Source: Petaurus breviceps papuanus
Taxonomy: Eukaryota > Chordata > Mammalia > Diprotodontia > Petauridae
Reading direction: 5' to 3'
Length of the DNA stretch: 64,000 bases
NCBI GenBank assembly: GCA_028583685.1
Contig: JAMXIF010001195.1
Coordinates: forward strand, 12,653,735 to 12,717,734
Shown here: positions 1 through 11,379 of the stretch, in pieces
How positions within the stretch are numbered: the stretch's first letter is position 1
Layout of the letters: every line of letters starts with the position of its first letter
Translations under genes and position numbers: made by a program
The notes under the pieces: generated by a model
What the model was told of the DNA's origin: nothing
Database searches by the model: none
What the model saw: only the letters and a program-made list of their open reading frames with translations

Positions 1-46
<46 letters not shown>
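1..46. repeat. (TA)n microsatellite
   Basis: Uninterrupted TA dinucleotides run from the window edge to about position 46, directly against an L1 remnant. The left end is cut by the window. Confidence 0.95.
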
Positions 47-49
<3 letters not shown>

Positions 50-245
50 CAGTCTTATTAATCTCACTTAGATTCTCAGGGTTTACAGTTTGGTGCTTAT
101 TTGGGAATTTTTAATTTGTTCATTTTCTAGTTTTTTAGTTTCATGCCCAATTTGTTGATCTGTTCTTTTTCCATTTTGTAAGAATTTAGAGAAATTAATT
201 TTTCCCCTAAATACTGCTTTGGCAGAGGATTCAAAATATGTAATG

Positions 246-795
246 ATACATTTTCATTTCAGGAAAGCCTTTTTGATAAATAATAAATGTTGTGTTGAGA
301 ATTTGCCATCTTTTCTTTGCTTCCTTGTAAGTTTTCTTTTGTTCTTTGCTTTGTACTTTTTCACTTTGTTCTTTTTTCCCCTGAAAGGCTACAATAAAGT
401 TTAAATATGTTTCTCTATAGCTATAGATATATACATACAAATGTACATATATGCATACATATGTAGACATATACTTTCCCAAACATACCCTACTCCTGAT
501 CTCTGTTTTTATGTTTGTACGTATCTCTCGTTTCCTTTTCCTCCTGCCTCCTCTTCTTTACTTCTATCCACTACCTTGCCTTCCTATTACTTGCCTACTC
601 TCCTCCAAGGATCTGTCCCCTGTCCTCCCATTCCCATAAATCTAAAGACCCTTCTATACCCCACTTTTACATGTTCCCTCTCTAAAGATCTCTCCCTTGT
701 CCTCTCCCATTTTCACCCTAAGGTGCTATTTTAACTCTTTGGTGGTGGAAAATCTTGAGAACTTGGAATTTTCAAACCTATTCTGCCATGTTCCC
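246..795. other. Unassigned block inside the L1 remnant
   Basis: This block replaces the part of ORF2 expected here by comparison with 40540-40900. It holds an AT/TATG-rich patch (about 405-480) and a pyrimidine-rich segment with two imperfect copies of a motif around 'aagatctctcccttgtcctc' (about 606-720). I do not recognise it. The small open frames here are low-complexity. Confidence 0.5.
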
Positions 796-1400
796 AGAAT
801 CCTCTCTCTAACTTTTAAAATAGTTTCTTTCTTGGTTATTTTTTGGTTGGATTTATCTAGAGGGGACAGTTGAGGTCCCTTGCTAGTGTAGTTTTACTGT
901 CTGTTTCTTACTTTGACTCATTTAAAGTCTCCTTTGAGAATTGAATGCTAAACCACTTGGTGCTTATATGCTTAGAACTGATATCACTTCATTGTCTGTG
1001 GTACCTTTTATCAAGATGTAGTTCCCTTCCTTATCTCTTTTAATTAGGTCTTTTTTTTTGCTTTTATTTTGTCTGAGATCAGGATTGCTGCCCCTGCTTT
1101 TTTTTTTCTTTTCCTTTACTTCAGCTGAAGTATAATGGATTCTGCTCCAGCCCCTTGCCTTTATTCTGTCGCATCTCTCTGATTCAAATGTTTCTTGTAA
1201 ATAACATCTTGTAGGATTCTGGTTTTTCATCTACTTGCTATCGCTTCTGGGAGAATTTTATGGGAGAGCACATCCATCCGCTCTTACAGTTGGGATTCCT
1301 ACCCTTGTATTTCCCTTCATCTCGCTCCTCTCCCCTTTCACCCTTTTTCTCCTTATTCATGTTTTGCTTCTGTCTGCCCCCTCCCCTGATCTGCCTCCCT
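796..1400 (-). pseudogene. L1 ORF2 fragment, endonuclease domain
   Basis: The minus-strand translation contains CYLQETFESERCDRIKARGW, then LIKRDKEGNYILIKG and VISVLSI. These correspond to the APE-type endonuclease of L1 ORF2 (human CCIQETH... and IKRDKEGHYIMVKG). The frame is intact for about 88 residues (964-1230) and then broken. The ORF2 start lies near the purine-rich inter-ORF region. Confidence 0.85.
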
Positions 1401-1828
1401 CCTGTCAGTCCCCACCCAAACTCCTACCCTTTACTCGATCTCCTGCCTCCTATTTCCCTGGCAGCTATGCTAGACTTCTCTATTAAACTTATTGTGTATG
1501 TTATTCCCTCTTTGAGCCAATATTGATGAGAGTAAGGTGCAAATGATGCTCACTGTCCATCCTCCCAAATTCCCCTCCTCTGTAATAGGTCCTTTCTGCC
1601 TCTTCATGTGGAATAAATTAACCCCATTCTGTCTCTCCTTTCCTTCTGCACCTATTTTATTCCTCTTTTACATCACTTAATTTTTTATGGCATTTCCTCA
1701 AATTCACCTTATACCCATACCCACTGTCTACATATATTCCTTCTAACTGTACTATTAGTGATACAGTTTTTAAGAATTACACTTATCTTCCCATGGTGGG
1801 ATGTAAATAAATAGCTCTATTGAATCCC

Positions 1829-2955
1829 TTATGTTTCCTTTTCCCTTTTTACCTGTTTATGCTTCTCTTGGGTCTTGACATTGGTGGATGATTTTTTTGG
1901 TTTAGTTTTGTTCTTCTCCTTAGGAAAGTTTGAAATCCTTCTATTATATTGAATAACCATTTTTCCCCCTGATATGTTATGCTTAATTTTGCCTGATAGG
2001 CAATTCTTCATTGTAGTCCTAGCTCCTTTGCCTTTTGGAATATCATGTTCCATGACCTCCTATCCTTTAATGTAGTAGCTTCCAAATCCTGTTTGATCCT
2101 GATTGTGACTCCCCAATATGTAAATTGTTTCTTTCTGGCCACTTATACTTTTTTTTTTTCTCTTGAACTGATACTTCTGAAATTTGACTGTAATGTTTCT
2201 TAGAGTTTTTATTTTGGGATCTCTTTCCTAAGGTGATCAGTGGATTTTTCCAATGCCTTATTTGCCTACTTGTTCCAGGACATCAGGACATGTTTCCTTA
2301 ATAATTTCTTGAAAGATGCTCTCCGGTTCCTCCCTTTGATTATGGTTTTCAGGTAGTCCAATGATTGTGACATTTTCTCTCCTGGATCTGTTTTCCAGGT
2401 CTGTTATGTTCCTGAGGAGGTATTTTATGTTTTCTTCCATATTTTCATTCTTTTGAATTTGTTTTATTTATCCTTATGTCTCAGAGTCATTAGCTTCCAT
2501 TTGCCCAATTCTTACTTTTAAGGTGATGTTTTCCTCAATTAGCTTTTGTACTTGCTTTTCTATTTGGCCAATTATATTCTTTAAAGAGTTTTCTGGGTTT
2601 TTTTTTTTTGGAGGGGGTAAGGCAGGACAATTGGGGTTAAGTGACTTGCCCAAGGTCAAACGGCTAGTAAGTGTTAAGTGTCTGAGTTTGGATTTGAATT
2701 CAGGTCCTCCTGACTCCAGGGCCAGTGCTATATTCACTGTGCCATCTAGCTGCCCCAAAGAGTTGTTTTCTTTAGTCAGTTTTTGTATCTCCTTTTCCAT
2801 TTGGCCAGTTTTACTTTTAAAGTTTTCCAAGCTGTTGACTATTTTCCCATTATTCTCTTGCAATCACTCTCATTTCTTTTTTCCCAATTTTTCTTCCACC
2901 TCTCTTACATGATTTTAAACTCCTTTTTGACCTCTTCCATGAGCTGTTTCTGAAC
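1829..2955 (-). pseudogene. L1 ORF1 fragment (coiled coil, RRM, C-terminal domain)
   Basis: The minus-strand frames give a lysine/glutamate-rich coiled coil (QMEKEIQKLTKENNS and QIEKQVQKLIEEN), then ENRSRRENVTIIGLPENH, typical of the L1 ORF1 RNA-recognition fold, and a C-terminal piece with SGKIKHNISGGKMVIQYNR. ORF1 encodes the RNA-binding trimeric chaperone of L1. It is split by the SINE at 2585-2757 and carries stops and frame changes. Confidence 0.85.
2585..2757 (-). mobile_element. Short tRNA-derived SINE (WSINE1-like), minus
   Basis: A poly-T tract begins the plus-strand view, followed by 'ggggttaagtgacttgccca' and ending at 'ccatctagctgcccc', the reverse complement of the common Australian-marsupial SINE. 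The motif AAAGAGTT flanks both sides, fitting a target-site duplication in the host L1 ORF1. It is therefore younger than that L1. Confidence 0.85.
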
Positions 2956-3765
2956 TTAAAACCGCTTTCTGTTTTTCTTTGGGGTTTTGATCATTGATGT
3001 TTTAACATTGTTGTCTTTTTCTGAGTTTGTACCTTGGCCTTCCCTGTCACCATAATAACTTTTTATAGTCAGGTTGGGGTTTTTTGTTATTATCTTTTGT
3101 TGGCCTATTTCCTTTCTTTTAAATTTGCATTTTTGCTTCTTGTATAGAAGGGACACTGTCTCTGGCTTCTTGTGCTGCTTTCTGCAGGCCCTTGTCTGTT
3201 TACTTGCAGGCCTAGGGGGGACCCTCATGTCTGGCGCTGTTCTGAGGGTGTGTGTGGTTGGCATGTGCTGAGGCCCAGTGGGGTGTCTTTGCATTTCCCT
3301 GGGGCTGCAGTGCAGCATGTGGAGGTCTGAGCACTGGAGGATGTCCTTGTGCTTGGGGCTTCATTGAAACGTGGTGGTTCTCAGTTTTCCAGCTCCCCTG
3401 GCTAAGCTGAGGCGTGTGTGTGTTTGGGGGAGGGGGGAGCGGGGGGGCTGGTGTTGGCCGCCTGCACCATCCGGGGCCTAACATTTCCTGCTGGCTCACT
3501 GCACTGGGCTTGTTCCTGGCTTCCTGTCCTGACGTGTGCTCCCTTCTTACCTGAGTGAGGGGAGCCTTTGTTGCTGATCTCCTGCGTTTCTTGGACTAAA
3601 AGATGATTTCACCCCGTCTTCTTTCTGGTTCTGCTGTTGCAGGGTTTGTTTCGTGGTTGTTTGGAGGCAGATATGGGGGAGTCACAGCAATTCACAGCCT
3701 GCTGGTCCACCCTTACTCCCAGAAGTGGATCTGCATGGAGCGCTTTTCTCCTGAGTCACTTCCCT

Positions 3766-4470
3766 TAGTTACTTGTCTTTTTTACTCAGTTCTTATGATG
3801 CAAAAAAATTCTATTATAGTTCTACATGGTAATTTATTCAGCTATTACCTGATTGTTTGACACCACTTAGGTTCCCGGTTATTTGCTATAAGAAAAAGAT
3901 CAGGGGGCGGCCAGGTGGCCCATTGAATAGAGCACCGGCCCTGGAGTCAGGAGGACCTGAGTTCAAATGCGGCCTCAGAGACTTAACACTTACTATCTGA
4001 GTGACCTTGGGCAAGTCACTTCACCCCAAGTGCCCTGCCTTCCCCCCTCCAAAAAGCAAAAGAAAGAGCAGACACCTATATCTGTCACCTCTATACCTAT
4101 AATATCTGTATCATCCATGTCTATATTTTTATCTTTTTACATTTATCTGTGTGTCCTTTTCCTTTGATCTCTTAGTATAGGCGTGTAGTGATATTATTAG
4201 GTCTAAAGGTATGCTGAGTTTAACGATCTTCTGGTATTAGATTAAATTATTTCTGAAATGTCTGGTGAAATTAACAGTTCTGCTAACAGCACATGAATAT
4301 GCCTGTTTCCCCAAAATCTTACCACCAATTGCTAATGTACTTTTTTGGGTCATCTTTTTCAGTCATTTGGGTGTGGGCTAGAACCTCAGAGTTGCTTTAA
4401 TTTCAATTTACCTAATTATTAATGTTTTGTAGCATTTTTTTGCATACCTGTTGACAGATTGGATTTCTTC
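3766..4470 (-). mobile_element. Older L1 ORF2 3'-end fragment (minus)
   Basis: The plus-strand wording 'attctattatagttctacat', followed by the equivalents of 'ccaattgatgggcatccc' and then 'cagagttgctttaatttcaa', matches the 3' end of L1 ORF2 seen better preserved at 41690-41960. It is more diverged than the neighbouring L1 and interrupted by the SINE at 3903-4065. Confidence 0.65.
3903..4065 (+). mobile_element. Short tRNA-derived SINE (WSINE1-like), plus
   Basis: It starts with 'gggggcggccaggtggccca', has the box-B-like 'gagttcaaatgcggcctcag' and 'gggcaagtcacttcacccca', and ends in an A-rich tail. It is a full-length copy with modest divergence, inserted into an old L1 fragment. Confidence 0.9.
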
Positions 4471-4524
4471 CCTTGGATACTGTATATGTTTCCCTAAATT
4501 ATAGATACTGTAACTGCAGCTGTT

Positions 4525-5490
4525 TATGAAATATTTATTTGTAAGGAATTTGTACACAGTAGGTGATTAATATTTGTTGAATGTTAAGAACATAATAAGC
4601 AGCTCTGATGATATCACTCTCTACCTGAAAACCTTCATTGTTTTCTCCAGGTCACCCAGTTCTATGTCAAGGGTAGCTATCAAATAAGTGCATTGTTAAC
4701 ACGGACTGTGAAGTCCCTTTTTGCTCGGAGTCAGGGTTTTGTTTTGTTTTGTTTTATTTTTTGTCATATACTCATTTGATGGTCACGGTGAAGCCTTATC
4801 GACCCCTTTCCAGAATAATCTTTTTAAATGTATAAACTAAAATCTATAGGAGTACAAAAGAAAGTAATTATATTAAAATAGTTACAAAAATATTTTTAAA
4901 AGCAGGTTAAAAATGCTTCTCTAAATATATAACCCCAAATTCTAATGATCCGCCCCAATCCACCTCTGTAGTTTTTTCTGGATCTGCTCTAACTCATAGG
5001 TCCCTCTGTTCCCATTCAACCAGACTACTTCATATTTTCTCTACCAACTTTGTACCTTCCTGCATTTTTATTTTATTTTTCATTTACTGTTCTCTATGAC
5101 TGAAACACTTGTCTTCCTTTGCCCCATCTTTGCCTGTTGAAATCCTACATGTTCTTCAATAGCAAGTTCAAATACCACCACACTTTATTCATACATATAA
5201 TTGTATGTATATATGTGTGTGTCTATGTGTATGTATAGATATACACACATATACATATGTATAGCGTGTACATATATATGCACATGCATACATACATGCA
5301 TATCTTCTTGCTCTTATATTCTGTCTCATGTTATAATTATTTGCACATTTATATATTTTGTCTTCTCTAATAGTAAATATCTCTGGGCGAGGGACCAAGA
5401 TCTCAGTTGTTCTTGTATCCCTTCCATGCACACAGCATGATTCCCTGCACAGAGTGGGCATTCAATGAACATTTGTTCAGGTTAAAGTGA
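4525..5490 (+). mobile_element. L2 LINE 3' fragments
   Basis: Pieces at about 4535-4585 (tail), 4590-4670 and 4930-5490 read like L2. Signs are 'ctctacctgaaaaccttcat', 'cccatctttgcctgttgaaa' and the tail 'gtgggcattcaatgaacatt'. The spaces between, and the microsatellite at 5172-5300, are insertions or diverged sequence. The region 4671-4929 is not assigned. Confidence 0.6.
5172..5300. repeat. Degenerate TA/TG/CATA-rich microsatellite
   Basis: Alternating purine-pyrimidine TATG, TGTG and CATACA units make a low-complexity block inside the L2 fragment. Small open frames rich in Tyr, Cys and Ile on both strands come from this composition. Confidence 0.85.
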
Positions 5491-6730
5491 ATTAAAAGCC
5501 TTTCCAAAGCTGCAGTTAAATAGATGGCATCTGCACTCAGGGAAGATTTCTCAGACGTGCATAAGTAATCATGTAGAGAACTCTAAATGTTCTTCCTGAA
5601 TAATTAGCCCAACTCCTGACAATTACATGTTGCATCAGAAGACTGAGCCTTTCTGACCTGCTTGGCTTCAACACAATATCTGTTATTGTGATATTATTGT
5701 CCATATCTTAGAAAGTTTGAACTCCCCTTAAAGTAGAAAATAGAAAAATGGTAATAATTTCTCTAAGTTGATTAAAAAAATATTTAAAGATTAACCGCTT
5801 TATTCTCCTTTGAATTTTCCTTTGAATAAATACATGAAACTCAGGTGACAGAAGACTTTTATTTAATACCTATAAAATAGTAGCACACTGCCAGTGAACT
5901 CTGTGTAATACTGAGGTGATCTGTGCTATAGTCAAAGTAGATGGTTTAAAATCCAATCTGCAGTTTGATCATTGAAGTAGTCACAAGTCTTTACAATCCT
6001 GAATTATTATCCTTGAAAAACTTGAAAATTGAGTTTCATTGTAGTGATGATTACTTATGGGAAAGCTGGAGATTTTAAGACTTCCCATAATAATATATAT
6101 TCTGTTATATTTCCTATATTACTTTAAAACTTTTGCTATTTATGTGTCTTTTATTTGCTTTTGTTAATCCACCACCTGTCTCTAATGACTTTGATGTTCT
6201 TTAGGGGCTAAATCTATTTTCACAGTTTATTTAATGATGACTTGTCATTGTTTAAATAAATAGATACACATATAAACATAGCTCTTTCTTTAGTAGTGTA
6301 ATGAATAACCAGTTAATCTTTGTAAAATTTAAAACAAACATCGCTTTATTAATCATGCCAAATTGCCAATCACTTAGCATATTGTAGATGCCTGGTGTTT
6401 ATCTACTGATTATATAATTTCAATCCAGTTATTAAATATTTCAGTTGCTTTATACTGACTTCCAGGATACTGTTCCCCCATACCACCAAAGAATGACATA
6501 TTTTTCCATCCTCTGGTAAATAATGAAAATATTTTTTAATTTGTTTTTTAAATGAAATTAATTGGCTAATTCTTTAAGTATCTGAGGGTTCCTTTCATTG
6601 CCTTCTCTACTTTCCTGAGCTATCCCTTGGTCATCATTATATCCAAACATGGTCCTTTATCATGAACTTTGATTTTTTTTTAAAGTTTAGATCAACGTGT
6701 TTAGATTAATCATCTTCTTTCTTTTGCTGA
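5491..6730. other. Intron, no recognised feature
   Basis: AT-rich single-copy-looking sequence. I saw no coding exon, RNA gene or clear repeat family here. Confidence 0.5.
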
Positions 6731-6735
6731 ATGAG

Positions 6736-7109
6736 TGTATCAGCAATGCCATATTCACAATGCCTATAGAGATTACATTATATAATATAATTATATTATT
6801 ATATTATGTATATTTGATATAATTATCCATCACAAAATACGTCAGGTTTGCCATTTGGGGAAATAAACTAGAAAATTTATTAAGATACCAAAAGACTGAG
6901 TCCCAAAACCAGAAAGTGAAAGCCATCAGAGTAGTTATGATATTGGCACAGGTAGATAAAGTAGAAAGCACCCACATTTTCAAGCCTTTAAAACAGAACA
7001 GGCTACCTCAGGCAAAGGTCCTCCTCTCCCCACTCACAGCAACCACCCAGCGTCCGGGAAGCGCGCTCCCAGCAGCTCCGGCCCCTGGCAGTCCTCAGCA
7101 GGAGTCCTT
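6736..7109 (-). repeat. 3' LTR of the retroviral remnant (partial)
   Basis: It is nearly identical to 7539-7910 from the terminal TGTATCAGCAATGCC through the GC-rich segment ending 'cagcaggagtcct'. It carries an AT-rich tract (about 6778-6820) longer than in the other LTR. The outer end abuts the ATGAG duplication. Confidence 0.9.
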
Positions 7110-7538
7110 AGCAGAAAGTCCTGCTCCTGGACCACATGGGTCCCTCCGGTTTGCTCTTCTGAGTACTGTGACACAGAAGAATCCTCAGGCAAACCAGCTG
7201 ACTCCCTAGCCATCCTAGCTCTTTCCTTCAGCAGCTTATCCCTACTTTTACACATAAGGCGATAACTTGTTAGCAGCACCCAGCCTCTCCTGCACACTCC
7301 TGCCAGTTCTTTGCCTGGTTCTATGGGTATTGCTTTCAAACATCTTTCCAAATCTCCAGGTTCTCCCTCTTTTAGCCTTGGTTCCCAGTTTTCACAGGGC
7401 CCTGTGCTTTTAGCCCATTCTCTGGCTAGAGAGGAATAAGGCAAATCCTCCCATCCTGGAATAGCCATTTCTCCCTCTAAAGTCCCACTGCTTCCAAATA
7501 GAGGCCTGACATTTTGTGATCCCATCCTCGTCGCCAAA
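7110..7538 (-). mobile_element. Retroviral internal remnant: primer-binding site and gag-like leader
   Basis: On the minus strand the LTR ends in CA. Two bases later comes TGGCGACGAGGATGGGAT, which resembles the primer-binding sites complementary to tRNA-Arg used by ERV9/HERV-W-type retroviruses. A Met-Gly start follows at once (MGSQNVRPLF), then a charged stretch with no domain I can name; a gag N-terminal (matrix) region is the likely reading because of position and the Met-Gly myristoylation-type start. The rest of gag, pol and env are absent. Confidence 0.6.
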
Positions 7539-8020
7539 TGTATCAGCAATGCCATATTCACAATGCCTATAGAGATTACAAATATGCTGATATAATTATC
7601 CATCACAAAATACATCAGGTTTGCCATTTGGGGAAATAAACTAGAAAATTTATTAAGATACCAAAAGACTGAGTCCCAAAACCAGAAAGTGAAAGCCATC
7701 AGAGTAGTTATGATATTGGCACAGGTAGATAAAGTAGAAAGCACCCACATTTTCAAGCCTTTAAAACAGAACAGGCTACCTCAGGCAAAGGTCCTCCTCT
7801 CCCCACTCACAGCAACCACCCAGCGTCCTGGAAGCACGCTCCCAGCAGCTCCGGCCCCTGGCAGCCCTCAGCAGGAGTCCTAACTCAAAAAAAAAAAAAA
7901 AGGCAACCGCCGCCAACTGCCAACCGCAGGACCGTTAGCTCGGCTTTTCACTTTCTCTTGCTCTGCTATGTCTGCACGTCCATGGGGCATGGGAGATCTT
8001 TAAATCCCATAACCCTTACA
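7539..8020 (-). repeat. 5' LTR of the retroviral remnant
   Basis: This 482-bp repeat has TG...CA ends on the minus strand (TGTAAGGGTTATGGG to GATACA). It contains a TATA-like TTTAAAGG near 7765, an AATAAA near 7650, and an A/T homopolymer. Its U3 start aligns with that of the solo LTR at 17880, and its last 200 bases hold the hydrophobic open frame shared with that LTR. Confidence 0.9.
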
Positions 8021-8065
8021 ATGAGTTAATTATAAAATGTATCTTCTGTTGGGGAAGGGAGAGTG

Positions 8066-8182
8066 ATGCAATTGGGGTTAAGTGACTTGCCCAGGGTCAC
8101 ACAGTAAGTGTCAAGTGTCTGAGGTCAGATTTGAACTCAGGTTCTCCTCACTCCAGGACCAGTGCTCTCCCCACTGTCCTAA
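8066..8182 (-). mobile_element. Short SINE (WSINE1-like), minus
   Basis: It contains 'ggggttaagtgacttgccca', then 'gggtcacacagtaagtgtca' and 'ccaggaccagtgctc', the reverse complement of the short SINE. The left end lacks a poly-T tail and the right end is diverged, so it is an older copy. Confidence 0.75.
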
Positions 8183-8589
8183 CTAACTCTCTTTCTTTTC
8201 TTGATAAGCTAATAACTGCCTCCCTCATTCCAAATGATACCTTTATATATAAAGAAACCAACTATGCCTTTGACTAATAATTTCTTCCAGTTTCTCATTA
8301 AATTTTAACTGATGGTGAAGATTGCTGAAACCTGGTTTTTAGACCTCAGGCATCTTTTAAAATCTGTGACACAAGAACAGTATGATACCAAAATACCTTA
8401 CCCTACCTTTCCCAGAACTGTGCTATTTGATATGTATTAAATAGGGAGGGAAATAAGGACTAGATATGGAATTTCATTGATATAGGGAACTCCTGCATGA
8501 ACAAACTCCCTTCACCGATGCAGGTTGTCACTTTACAAAAAAATAAATTATAGAATTAGAACATTGCTCAGAGCACTAACAATTAAGTT

Positions 8590-8805
8590 ACCTCTCCAGG
8601 GTGACATATGCAGTATGAGTTAGAGGAGAAGAGATTAAACTCTGGTCTTCTTGTCTCCAAGGCCAGTTCACTGTCCTCCATGCCACACTTTAAGACTGTG
8701 AAGTGCTAATTGGCCTTACTCTCTATCCCCAGCACTTAGCACACACAGTGTCTGGCACATAATAGGGTGATTTAAAAATGCTGGTTGACTGACTGATGCT
8801 GCCTC
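8590..8805. repeat. MIR (minus, 8590-8690) followed by L2 tail (plus, 8695-8805)
   Basis: The first part resembles antisense MIR ('agattaaactctggtcttct'). The second has the L2 3' signature 'cccagcacttagcacacaca' and 'ctggcacataatagggtg'. Confidence 0.6.
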
Positions 8806-11379
8806 TCACATATTAGGTATGGATTAGAATAAGACTAATGTCCTAATGAACTCTTGCAGATATAATATAGCATACCTGTACAAAATGTGCATACATACAT
8901 AAAAGTTTTGATAAGTCCTACTATTAGCTAATTTATTGTGACTTTGCTAGGCAAAATTATTTACCAAGTACATTTTCAAATAAGTCATTGCTTTGTCCAG
9001 AAGCATTTTAATCTTAACTAATGTGTCAGTTCTGACCTTTTCTGATTGAAATAATGATAACTGGCAGGGTCAGAATAGTAAGTAACTTAAGGCAATATAT
9101 TTCCCAAATGAAGTGACTTTTTTTTACATGAAACTAGTGATATAGTACAGCTTTGTGTGTCAAGGGATTGGGGGCTAGAGAGGGTGGAGAAAAGGAGGGA
9201 GAGAGGAAGGGGGAAGAAGGAAGAATTGATTTGAGGATTTTCATGAATTTGGAATTTTATTTTTAGTTGCTATTGGATTTAACTACATGTGTTACTTTCT
9301 CTATAAAAGGAATTCACTGTATTTGGTTTTTATAAAGTACTATTTACTTGTATAAAAGAATCTTCTATAGTATTCCTTTATAACACTTAAAAGAAGTGAG
9401 GTTTTCTTAGCATCATTTTTAAAATTTAAAATGACATTTTATTTGAGAAAATAGCTCCACAGTGGAGATAGTGAAAGGGCCTGGCCCTTTTATTGATGTT
9501 TTCAATGGAATGAGGGGAAAAATGCTTCATTTATGTACAGAAGAAAAGCAATTATCTGTATAAACAAAGAAACATACCAAATTCTTCTTTTCTAAAAGAA
9601 TTCTGCCTATATGGTCATTACTTGAACCTTTGATACCCCTGAAGGTTTAGAAAACTATTGGCTTTGTATTTGACATTGAAACATGTGAACCTTTTTATTT
9701 AGCATATTATTAGTGCAGTATTTGCAGCCATTATATCTGTTACCCTGACCTGTGGAATTATTAATCTGCCATGTGTTCTCTTAGAGAGATCATATACTTT
9801 ATCCTTCTTTGTAGGCCTTGTAACAAGAAGTTCTTTATTCTTGGTGCTTTTTTGTAAACCAGCATTATGATTGATTGCCATTTGGCTTTTGTTAGTGCTT
9901 AATAACATCGATAATTCTATGTTTTTATGCTACTGAAAATGAAAGTGGTCATTAATATGCTATAAGCGGGCACAGTACTGGACATAATTTGTTACTTCTC
10001 AGGTATACTTGCCAAGGTGGGTTCTAATATACCTTTTAGATTCTTCTGATCTGATTTCTCTCTCAACTTGAGTTTTGAATAGTCTTTGAAAGTAGGGGGT
10101 CAGATAAATAATAAGTATGGAGAAGCAGGAAGAGTAAGTGTTAAGTCACTTTGGATAGCACCTTAGAGTCGGCATCTCATCATAATGATAAATAGCCCCT
10201 ATTAAATTAACGTGGTGGAGGCCCACCTAAAACAAATCTAGTTGCTTTTGAACAACTGTTCTCCATTTTTTCCACAGTAAGCTAGATGTATCCCACTGCC
10301 TTTTCTGTGTCCAGGACATCTATGCATATCATACCATGGACAGCATTCAGTTTCCATCTCTCTTGTTTTGTCACTAGTCATTCCCAATGTAGTAATCTTA
10401 GATACCCTGTATATAAATCTTCATAGGTATTTTTGTATCTTAAGGATGTCACTTGACAAGACACAGTCATTTACAAAAAAAACCATATGGGATTGGCACC
10501 ATTGACCACAGTTCTGGTCTTCTAGCTGTGTATGTAAGAGCTATCCATTATAAAGATGTAGACGTCTTCTGACTTACAGCGATGGAATGAGCACTTAGAC
10601 TGATGAAATTATGAATCTTTGAGATCCTGAAGTAATTAATTGAGGTTGTCTGTCATGTAAAAATCCACTGAATAGGTCATGTGACAAGAATGATGGCCAA
10701 TGGGATCATTGCCTAAACATCAGGATTGACCTGAGGACACACTACAAATTGAAGACAGAGATCCTGAAAATGTAATGAGATGAATCTTGTCCAATTATTT
10801 GGACAAAAAACTAACACCATAAAAATGTGGAAACATTAATTTTGTTCAGTATATCTGCACCCCCATTATAATAAGTGAAGTAGAATATGAATTAGTCTGT
10901 CACAAATAAATATTTTTAAATTGGCCTTACCAAGCCCACGCATGCACACATGTCTTTTATAGAAAATAGTCTCTGGTTTCCAGTTTTCATTTCTAGCCCT
11001 TGTCTTTTTAACATTTAGTTTTGGTTTTGGAAACTGATGAATGATGTTGGTCATTGTTGGATTTCATGGTCACTACTTTATTATAAAGGGGTGCTATGTC
11101 AAGCCATTGACCCTCTGTTACCCTTGCTATTTTTAGGGAGAAGTAATCTAAGACAGCTTTTAAATATGTCTAAACTGAGTTCCCTCACAATGAGAAGTTT
11201 GTATAATTTGTGGCATGGATTAAAGTATGGAGTGAGAGAGAAGATAAGTAGGAAATAGTAAAACACAGTGCTTTCTGGCCAGTAGCAACAGATGTTTCCT
11301 TAATCCTGTTGTTGAGACTTCACCTTCCCCATGCCTTCTTCTTCTTTAAAAATGCCCTCTTGCAGACAAGAAAACGGTT
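8806..11379. other. Intron, largely unassigned; possible RTE tail at about 10650-10810
   Basis: Mostly AT-rich unique-looking sequence with a GA-rich patch at 9165-9230. At 10650-10810 the plus-strand translation has GHVTRMMAN..., which recalls the GHVMRM box near the end of RTE reverse-transcriptase proteins. The match is short, so the call is weak. No exon or RNA gene was seen. Confidence 0.4.

Larger units (their letters stand above)
47..3765 (-). mobile_element. L1 LINE remnant (minus), ORF2 5' half, ORF1 and 5' UTR
   Basis: Read on the minus strand the order is 5' UTR (about 2956-3765, GC-richer), ORF1 (about 1829-2955), a purine-rich inter-ORF region (about 1400-1828) and the start of ORF2 (endonuclease region, 796-1400 and 47-245). 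The same order and wording recur in the second L1 cluster at 39.6-44.5 kb, which fixed the parts. The rest of ORF2 and the 3' end are not present. It is interrupted by a SINE (2585-2757) and by an unassigned block (246-795). Multiple stops and frame changes make it non-functional. Confidence 0.85.
6736..8020 (-). mobile_element. Young compact endogenous retrovirus remnant (two LTRs, short gag-like leader)
   Basis: Two direct repeats bound a short internal segment. The outer ends read TG...CA (plus-strand TGTATCAG at 6736 and CCTTACA ending at 8020) and the element is flanked by the 5-bp direct repeat ATGAG (6731-6735 and 8021-8025). Orientation is minus, antisense to DHRSX. Next to the 5' LTR lies an 18-base candidate primer-binding site (7519-7536). 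The LTRs differ by about 4 substitutions in roughly 335 aligned bases, plus an AT-tract length difference, so the insertion is probably no more than a few million years old. It is broken: almost the whole internal body is missing and the 3' LTR is partial. Class I is favoured by the arginine-type site, but this is not certain. Confidence 0.85.

Noticed and set aside
1235-1526. Pro/Leu/Ser-rich frames on the plus strand
   Set aside because: They are shadows of the purine-rich inter-ORF region of the minus-strand L1.
3212-3499. Pro- and His-rich frame, possible small gene
   Set aside because: It falls in the GC-richer L1 5' UTR.
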